A stretch of DNA of 48,450 nt from a virus, in the IMG/VR virus record IMGVR_UViG_3300028391_000004, positions 1 to 48,450 of that record, one strand, 5' to 3'. Positions 8,965 to 18,900 of the stretch are shown one piece after another. Position numbers and translations under genes: made by a program. Every line of letters begins with the position of its first letter. Position 1 is the stretch's first letter. The notes under the pieces are model-generated. The model made no database searches. It was not told the DNA's origin and saw nothing but the letters and a program-made list of their open reading frames with translations.

Positions 8965-9888
8965 TTATTTAAATGTTGCTGGTATTGAACCAAAATTAGT
9001 TAAACCACTACAAAAAGCAAAACAATCAGTACCAATTGGATTTGATGTTCTTTCAAAAATCTCATCACCATTTGAATCAGTTGGAGTTACACCAGTTAAT
9101 AAGTTTGATGTAGTTGCCATATTAAATGCATTTGCAAAAGTAGTAACTTGTTGGTTATTAGTAAAAAACTGACTTGGAATTCCAGCCACCTTTCTACAGT
9201 TTCTAAATACTGATTCAAAGTTTACTACTAATGCGTTATTATCAAACAAATTTGTTGGTATTGTTGTTAAATTTAACAATGCGTTAAATGTACCCGAAAA
9301 TGATGTTACATTTGTATTGTTATCAAACAAACCAGATGGTATTGCTGTTAATCCTTGACAAAATACGAATGTGTTAACGAATGAAGTTACATTTGTTGAA
9401 TAATCAAATAAACCATTGGGTATTATTGTAATACCAGTTTGTCTAAATGTAGAGTTAAATCTTAATACAGTATTTAATCCATCATTTAATGTTGCGTTAT
9501 TAGAACCATCCGCTGGTATAGTTGTTAAATTAATACATCCATAAAAATCAATTTCTTCAAACTGAACTACTCCCCAATCATCAACTGATTTGTATAAGTT
9601 TTTGTATGATGTGTTATTACCAACACTAAAACCCGGACAATATCCACTAACTATAATTTGATAACTACCAGCAGTTGAATATGTATGAAATCTATCAGAT
9701 GATGTTGTTGATGTAATTATAGAATCACTACTACCATCACCCCAACTTACTGTTATATTAGGTTGTTTTCCACCTGGCGCAGTAATAGGTAACTCAAATT
9801 GAGTATTTGTTGATGTTGTTTGTATTGTAAATTTAAAAGGTCTCACTTGTCCTGCTTCTATTGATAATAATCTTCTTGCTATACTCAT
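8965..9888 (-). CDS. PKD-like plus leucine-rich-repeat (BspA/DUF285-type) protein, 307 aa
   Basis: Residues about 30-85 look like a PKD-type beta-sandwich: ITVSWGDGSSDSIITS, then FHTYSTAGSYQIIVSG, the usual WGDG...H-x-Y-x2-AGxY pattern. Residues about 115-260 contain repeats of 26-27 residues with the consensus F-x-x-x-F-x-x-C-x-x-L-T-x-I-P-x-x-L-F-D-N-N-T-N-V-x-x. Examples are FVFCQGLTAIPSGLFDNNTN and FNALLNLTTIPTNLFDNNAL. This is the BspA / DUF285 type of leucine-rich repeat, known from bacterial surface proteins and adhesins. A last partial repeat ends the protein (CFAFCSGLTNFGSIPATF). No signal peptide or membrane anchor is seen, as expected for a virion component. Between a giant fibre and a fibre-assembly chaperone, it is likely a receptor-binding or fibre-tip protein. 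That role is inferred. Confidence 0.85.
   Translation of the reverse strand: MSIARRLLSIEAGQVRPFKFTIQTTSTNTQFELPITAPGGKQPNITVSWGDGSSDSIITSTTSSDRFHTYSTAGSYQIIVSGYCPGFSVGNNTSYKNLYKSVDDWGVVQFEEIDFYGCINLTTIPADGSNNATLNDGLNTVLRFNSTFRQTGITIIPNGLFDYSTNVTSFVNTFVFCQGLTAIPSGLFDNNTNVTSFSGTFNALLNLTTIPTNLFDNNALVVNFESVFRNCRKVAGIPSQFFTNNQQVTTFANAFNMATTSNLLTGVTPTDSNGDEIFERTSNPIGTDCFAFCSGLTNFGSIPATFK
9115..9459 (-). repeat. Leucine-rich repeats, about 4-5 units of 26-27 residues
   Basis: Phenylalanines at residues 144, 170, 197, 224 and 251 mark successive units. IP-x-x-L/F-F-D follows in the first three and IPSQFF in the fourth. Confidence 0.8.
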
Positions 9889-9901
9889 AATTCATAACTC
9901 A

Positions 9902-12900
9902 TTAACTTATGTTGTTGGCACTTAGGAATCCATAATAAGTACTCCCCCCATCATAAGTATAGAATACTAATATATCTTTTCCACCAGCCGTTAGTGTTGG
10001 TGCTGCTCCATTTGCCCATTGTATTGATGCTGGCCAACTTACAGTTGCCGTACCACCACTACTATCCTCTAACAATAATGTAAATCCAATTGCACGAGGG
10101 GCTGATGGTGCGTTTGAAAGAGCGATTGTTATACTACCTATTCTATCAATTCTAAAATTATTAGCCGTTGATAAATCTATCGTTGTACCACCAGTTGAAT
10201 TTCCTATGTTATTATAATTCTCGTGGAACCTTGTAGAGAATGTTGTAGCTCCCAGAAAATCACCATCTACATCTAATTCACCACTTATTTGTACATTTCC
10301 AGTTACATCTAAATCAGCTCCATCAAATGTTAGGTTTGATTGTGCAGTTCCAGTTCCATCACCATCCATAGTAAGAACTCTATCTGCTCCATCATTTGCT
10401 ACATTTAATAATCCACTTGAACCAGAAGAACCTGATGAACCCGATGAACCAGTTTCACCTGATGTACCAGAACTTCCACTTGTTCCACTTACACCACTAC
10501 TACCACTACTTCCAAATAAAGTACCATCTAAACCAGATGTACCCGATGAACCATTTGAACCACCTACACCGGATGTTCCACTACTTCCACTCGAACCAGA
10601 TGTTCCAGATGAACCCGATGAGCCAAATAAAGTACCATCTTGTCCAGAAGTACCAGCGGTTCCACTTGAACCACTTGAACCAGAAGAACCTGCAGTTCCT
10701 GTTGAACCACTACTTCCAGATGTACCAGATGAACCTGATGAACCGAATAAAGTACCATCTAAACCAGATGTTCCAGCAGTTCCACTTACACCACTTGAAC
10801 CAGCAGTACCAGTTGAACCACTACTTCCGCTCGTACCACTACTACCACTACTTCCAAATAAAGTACCATCTTGACCTGATGTACCACTTACACCACTCGT
10901 ACCAGCAGAACCACTTACACCACTCGTACCAGATGAACCTGTTTGACCCGAAGTACCATCAGAACCACTTGTACCAGAACTTCCGAAGAATGTACCATCT
11001 AATCCAGATGTACCTGAAGTACCAGAAGTTCCACTTAAACCACTCGTACCTGATGAACCACTCGTTCCATTAGTACCAGATGTACCACTACTTCCAAAGA
11101 ATGTTCCATCTTGTCCAGAAGTACCACCAGTACCAGAAGAACCACCTGTTCCAGTAGTTCCTGAAGAACCACTTTGACCACTCGTACCATCAGTACCTAA
11201 TCCACTTGTTCCAGATGTACCATCAGTACCAGAACTACCACTACTACCAAAGAAAGTTCCATCAACACCAGACGTACCAGAAGTTCCGCTTGAACCAGAT
11301 GTTCCAGATGTTCCAGCTCCAGATGTACCAGAAGTACCTGTTGTACCACTACTACCAAAGAATGTTCCATCCTGCCCACTTGTTCCACTTGTTCCAGAAG
11401 AACCCGAAGTTCCACTCGTTCCAGCTCCAGAAGTACCTGAGGTTCCAGTTTCACCAGAAGTACCACTACTTCCGAAGAATGTTCCATCAACACCTGAAGT
11501 TCCAGATGTACCAGAAGAACCTAATCCACTTGTACCAGATGTACCAGTTTCACCTGATGTACCCGATGTACCACTACTACCGAAGAAAGTTCCATCTTGT
11601 CCGCTTGTTCCACTTGTTCCACTTGTTCCAGAACTTCCTGCTGAACCTGAAGTTCCAGCAGAACCACTACTTCCACTACTTCCGCTTGTACCACTCGTAC
11701 CAGAACTTCCGAAGAAAGTTCCATCTCTACCAGTTGTACCTGATGTACCATCAGTACCATCTACACCATTAATACCAGATGAACCAGCAGTACCAGTTGA
11801 ACCACTCGTTCCAGACGAACCTGATGAACCAAAGAACGTACCATCTTGTCCACTACTACCAGAACTACCACTTGTACCATCTTCACCATCTTCACCAGTT
11901 GTTCCAGAAGAGCCCGAAGTTCCACTTGAACCTGATGTACCATTAGTACCACTTGTACCACTACTACCACTACTTCCTTCTGCTGATGTACCTGATGTAC
12001 CAGTTGTACCACTTGTTCCTGCTGAACCACTACTTCCGCTTGTTCCTGATGTACCACTACTTCCTTCCGCTGATGTACCAGACGAACCTGATGTTCCACT
12101 TGTTCCAGAAGTTCCACTACTTCCACTTGTTCCAGATGTACCAGCAGTTCCACTACTTCCTTCAGCTGATGTACCACTTGTTCCAGTTGTTCCAGATGAA
12201 CCTGAAGTTCCACTACTTCCACTTGTTCCAGAAGTACCACTACTTCCCTCTGCGGATGTACCTGATGTACCCGCTGAACCACTTGTTCCTGCTGAACCTG
12301 AAGTTCCATTTGTACCACTTGTTCCAGAAGTTCCACTCGTTCCAGTTGAACCTGATGTTCCACTTGTCCCAGAAGAACCCGAAGTTCCGCTTGAACCTGA
12401 AGTTCCGTTTGTACCACTTGTTCCAGAAGTACCCGATGAACCAGAAGTTCCAGATGAACCTGAGGTTCCAGTTGTTCCACTCGAACCAGAAGTACCAGCG
12501 GTTCCACCACTACCAGACGTACCACTTGTTCCAGAAGTTCCGCTTGTTCCACTTGTTCCACTTGTGCCCGAAGTACCACTACTTCCACTTGTACCAGATG
12601 AACCTGATGTTCCGTTTGTACCAGAAGTACCCGAAGTACCAGCTGAACCACTACTACCTCTTTCTCCACTTGTTCCGCTTGTACCAGAAGTTCCACTTGT
12701 ACCATTTGTACCAGTTGAACCACTACTACCACTACTACCACTCGTACCAGAAGTACCAGCTGAACCTGATGAACCTTCTTCACCATCTGCTCCACTTGTT
12801 CCACTTGAACCAGAAGAACCACTGCTTCCGCTTGAACCAGAACTACCCGAAGAACCACTACTTCCACTTGTTCCAGATGTACCACTCGTTCCAGAAGAAC

Positions 12901-15900
12901 CCGATGTACCAGAAGAACCACTACTTCCACTACTTCCACTTGAACCAGAAGAACCTGATGTACCTCCACTACCAGAAGAACCACTACTTCCGCTTGTTCC
13001 AGAAGAACCTGAAGTTCCGCTTGAACCAGATGAACCAGAAGAACCTGATGAACCTCCAGTTCCAGATGAACCAGAAGAACCTGATGTTCCAGAAGTTCCA
13101 GAAGTTCCGTACTTATCTACTATTTGAATAGTACCAATCATTGAGGAGTGTGAAGCACATTGATAAACTATACTATCAGGTGCATCCTCCGGTACTCTAT
13201 ATTTTACTAATACTGATGTTGAATGATTTCCATTTGTTGGGTCATTGTTTGTTGTGCCCGGAACTGTGTTTGTATTTCCATCTGATAATCTTAGTGCAAA
13301 TGGATGAGATGAAGCAACATCACTTACATCGAAATAGAAAAGTTCTCCCCTTACTAATGTAATTGTTGGGAAATCTCCAGTATATCCAGAAAAACTATAA
13401 GCAAATCCAGCATTTTCTACAACAAATAATCTTCCACCTTCTCTACCAGATGAACCCGATGTTCCACTTGTTCCAGAAGTTCCACCACTACCTGATGAAC
13501 CGGATGTTCCACTCGTTCCACTCGTTCCAGAAGAACCTGAAGAACCTGAAGAACCAGCTGAACCAGATGTTCCAGACGTTCCACTTGAACCAGAAGAACC
13601 TCCACTACCAGATGTACCACTTGAACCACTACTTCCACTCGTACCACTACTTCCGCTTGTACCAGATGTTCCACTACTTCCACTCGTACCAGATGTACCA
13701 GCTGAACCTGATGAACCAGATGTACCTGAAGTTCCACTCGTTCCAGTTGTACCGCTTGTTCCACTACTTCCAGAAGTCCCAGATGAACCTGAAGTTCCAC
13801 TCGTTCCACTCGTTCCAGCTGAACCAGATGAACCACTTGTACCAGAAGTACCTGATGTACCTGCTGAACCACTACTTCCAGATGAACCACCAGTCCCAGA
13901 AGTACCACCAGTTCCAGAAGTACCACTAACTGCAGTTACATCTCTTTTTTCTATTCTATTTGTAGTTTCATTTATTACTAATACTGTATCTGAACTACCT
14001 GTTTCTAATCCTATTAACTCAGTACTTCCCGTTACTACTAAACTACCACTTACTTCAAATCTTCCAACAAATGAACCAGTACCATTATTTGGTAAGAAAT
14101 TTTCTCCTACAAAATCACCAGCATTTAGAGCGAATGAAGCAGTTGCCGCATAAGATGCTGAAAGTACAGTCATCGATGCGGTTTGATTATTTCTTACATA
14201 ATCTTCAGCAGATACAGCGTTTATAGCATAAGATGCTGATTCAGCGTATGATGCTGAAAGTACAGTCATCGATGCCGTTTGGTCAGTTCTTACAAAATTA
14301 TCAGTATTAAAATCACCAGCGTTTACTGCGAATGAAGCAGTTTCAGCATATGATGCTGAAAGAACTGTCATAGATGCAGTTTGGTTATTCTTTATATATT
14401 GAGATAAGTTACCTAACTCAGCAAGTGATGCTGAATCAAATCCTACTAATGATGATGCCGTTCCAGCGTTTTCTGCAAATAATGCATAAGATGCTGAATT
14501 AACTAAACCTACCACATCATCACCTTCTACAAATCCTGCTAATCTACCACCAGTACCAATTACTGCTTGTCCACTTGTTAATCCACTAAATGTTACTCTA
14601 ACCGATGAACTATCAATTGATTCGATTGCTTGTGGAATAATCTGTCCATTTGAACCAGTTTCATAAATTTGAACTACTGGATAATCAATAGCAAAATTGT
14701 GTTGGAATGTTACCTGAGTTACATCTGAGAATGGGAATACAGCAGTATCACCAAATTGTGTTACAGGTCTAAATTTATTTGCAGCTGCATCAAATACTAA
14801 AATATCTAAATCATCAGGTACATCTATACCAACATTTTCACCCTGATATGAACCTACAAATGATGATGTAATTCTTGGTGAGAATATTTCATCAGTTACA
14901 GTTATCTTAGATGCACTTACATCATTTTGGAAATTAACTTCTCCGAAGAATGTTGAACCACTAGCAATCGATGTTACTACAAACCCATCATCAGGATTCG
15001 TAGATGCAGTTACTGAACCACTAAGAATTCTACTTTGGTCTAATCCAACAATAGCATCAGCTGGTATATTAAATAATCCTTCACCACTACCACTAAAGAA
15101 TCCACTTCCAGATGGTATAGTTACACTTCCACTAATATTAAGTGAACCAGTAAATTTAGAACCATATGTTGGTGAGAAAACTCTAAATCCTTCATTTGGT
15201 TCAACAGAAGCACTTACACCACCACTAATGATTAATGGTAATTGTAAATCTTGTAATGCATCAGCTGGTATATTAAATAATCCACCACCATCACCAACGA
15301 ATAATGTACCACTAATTTGTGTATTAGCAAAAAATCCTTTATTTGGTGAAATTGATGCAGTTGCTGAACCCGATACTATTCTATCTAATTCTAAATCTTC
15401 AATCGCATCTAATGGAATATTAAATAATCCACCACCATCACCACGATATAGAGATGCTGTTATTGATTGAGAAACTTCTAATGAACCACTAATTTCTACT
15501 TTAACTGAACCAGACCTAAGTGTTGGGTCTAAGTTTTCTACTCTAAAGAAACCTAATGGGTCAACTGATGCAGTTACCGAACCAGTAAATATTTTTGATG
15601 AATCAATTGCTAAGTTAGCAATATCAATGTTTGTAATTCCACTACCATCACCAGTAATAATTCCACCTACATCTAATGATTCCGATATATTAACCGAACC
15701 ACTAAAAGATGAATCTACACTTGTACTTATATTGTTATTAAATACTTTAAATTCAGTTTCATCTAACGATGCCGTTGCTGAACCACTTTCTAATACGTTT
15801 AATGTAAGTGCTAAATTAGCTATATCGATATCAGTTAAACCACTACCATCACCAACAAATCTACCACCACCACCAACAGTTATTGAACCAGATGTTACAA

Positions 15901-18900
15901 TAGAACCAGTAAATTCTGAACCACTTTGGGGTGCAGTTACTACAAACGTATCACCACTTGCAACCGATGCCGTTGCAGAACCACTTGAGATAAGAGGTGC
16001 AGCTGCCGCTTGTACATTTTCTAAGTTTGAACCATCTCCGAAATAAACACCAGTATATGAACCACTAAATGAACCACTTAGTACTAAATTATCACTTCTA
16101 TTTTCAAACCTATTTGATGATGATGAAAATACTATAATATCATTATTAGATGCCGATACTATTTGTACATCATGTAAATCTTCTAAGTGATTACCTAATT
16201 GTGGTCTTACTAAAAGTTGTATGTTATCACCATTTACTCTTTCAACAAGTGCTATTGTTGATTTTAAATTAGGTGCTTCAGGTTTTACATTTGTCATACC
16301 ACCAGCCCTTTGTGGGTCTGGATATAGTATATCTCCCTCACTCCAAGTTGAACCAGTATATTTTAACCCAGCATCTTCTAATAAGTCTACCTTTACATCC
16401 CTAACCATACCAAACCAAGTAGCAAATCCTTCTTGATTATTATCTATATTTTCGGTTAGTACACCAATTAATAAATCAGAATCATAAGTACCATCTGAGA
16501 TAGATTTAATAACTCTAATTCTTTGACCTTGTGATGGATTGTTTGGGTCAACCATTACCAATGTACCATTGATTAGATTTTCACCAGCTTTATTTACTAC
16601 CTTTGGATAATATAATTCCTGTCCGATTTGTAATGAAGCAGAACCTCCACTCATTCCTAAATCCAAAGTACCATCGGTTTCATTCCACTTTAATCTACCT
16701 GGTTGAGATGGGAATGTGTTTTCACCAGTAACAAAATCTATAACCGATGAAGTTAAATAAGATGATGTTATAAATGGTGATGATATTTTTTCTGCAGATG
16801 AAATACTACTTACATCTAATGTTCCAGTTATTTCAGTATTACCATTTATAATATTTTGTGAAATTGTTGGAACTTCTTCTAATATTTTTATAGAAGAACC
16901 ATAAGATGCTGATGGAGTTGAAAAATAATATAATCTTTTTGGTGTATTATCAGTAACTTCTAATTTTAAAAATGCACCACTATTACCAGCAGTTCCATTT
17001 GTTGTTACACCAGTTGTATATTGAGTACCAGTGTTATGGGAACCATCTACCGTTTGAGATAATTTTATTGGATTATTTGCGTTAGAAGAATCTGATATAT
17101 CAAAGTGATATGTAAGTCCATTTAAGAATTTTAATGGTTGCTTTAAATTACCATTTATTGCAAATCCGTTCTGCCCAATAGTTACTGATTGAGTAATTGG
17201 AAGAGTTTCTAATTCAATTACCGAAGTAGATACATATAATCCACCCGTTACATTTAAATCACCTTCAATAGATGATGTTGTATTTACTTTGAATCCAAAT
17301 TCAGGATCTGTTGATGCGGTTACACTACCACTTGCGATAAATGATAACTCTTCTACATCTTCTGCTAATGCTGAAAGAGGTATATCAAATAAATCTCTAC
17401 CACTACCACTAAATGAACCACTAAATTGAGTACCTCTAACAATATTTGTATCAATATCACCAGTTGTTGTTATTGAACCACTTGTGAAAATTGAACCAGT
17501 TACAACAACTGTATCATTTATTATAGTTTCACTAATTGGATAACTAAGTACTTTTCTGATTTCCCCACCCATACCAGAGTGATTCAAACAATAATAGTAT
17601 AATGTATCAGGTGTATTAAAGTTTATTGCTATTGTAACTTGTGAACCATTTGTACCAGCAGATATACTACCAGTATCTACACTACCAGTAAATGGAACAC
17701 CACCAGCGTGTGTACCATTATCAGTTGTTGAAAATCTTATTTCATGTGTAGCGTTTGTAGAATCTGATTGATTGAATGTGTATGTACTACCACTTACCAA
17801 ATAAAGTAATGGTTGTCTCTTTCCATCTATTTCATATTTGTTACCATCATCAGTTCCAATAACTTTTACAATTTTTTCTAAATTATCAGGTCCCCAAGAA
17901 GTTGATGCTGATACTATTAAACTACCACTTGTAGTTATACTATCATCGAACCTACCAGTTGAATTTACTTCAAATCCTCTATTAGGGTCAACCGATGCAG
18001 TTACCGAACCACTAACAATTCTAAATGCTTCTTCAGTAATTGCTGATAATGGAATATTGAATAATGATTCACCACTACCACTAAAGATAGATGCTGATAC
18101 AACTCCACTTACATCGATATCACCATCGATAGATGCAGATGTATTTACAATCAATCCTAAATTTGGAGAAATAGAAGCACTAACTGAACCACTTGATATT
18201 CTTGGAGAATCTTCTGAAAGTGCCGATTGTGGGATATTAAATAAGTTTTCACCACTACCACTAAAAGATGAACCCGATGTAAGTGTTACACTTCCACTAA
18301 TTTGTATAGAACCACTAAATGTTGAACCACTCTCAGTAGATTCTACTACAAATCCAAAATTTGGAGAAACTGATGCCGTTACTGAACCACTTGATATTAA
18401 TGGTGCATCTTCCGAAAGTGCCGATTGTGGTATGTTAAATAGTTCTGAACCATCACCAACGAATCCACTGGATGATATCTTCGCACTTGCCGTTACATTC
18501 CCAAATATTTGAGTTTCACCAAATAATTTTTGAGTATCAGTATTTGAATCATCACCAAATATGTTTGAGCCAGTAGATATTACTATGGATGATGAAATAA
18601 AGTTTACAAAAATTTCTTCAGCTGTTATTCTACCACTAACTGATAAATCTCCTTCAATAGAAGATGATGTATTTACTACAAATCCTAAATTAGGTGAAAT
18701 AGATGCGGTTGCTGAACCACTTGCTATTCGTGTAGCATCTTCAGAAAGTGCTGATTGGGGAATGTTATTAAGTTGTGAACCATCTCCAGCTACAGAACCA
18801 CTTAATGACCCAGTGAATTCATCAGCTATGATTTTTGGAACATCTAATGATTCTGATATAGAAACACTTCCACTAAATTCTGATTTTATAGAACCAGTTC

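Noticed and set aside
10510-12262. Regularly spaced short DNA repeats that could suggest a CRISPR array
   Set aside because: The repeats are in frame, encode Gly-X-Y protein units, vary at third positions and lack unique spacers. No cas genes are nearby.
10396-13929. Several frames of 60-400 residues on both strands rich in Met/His/Leu/Gln or Val/Glu/Leu
   Set aside because: They are all shadows of the collagen-like tract of the 3720-residue fibre, with extreme composition and no plausible fold.
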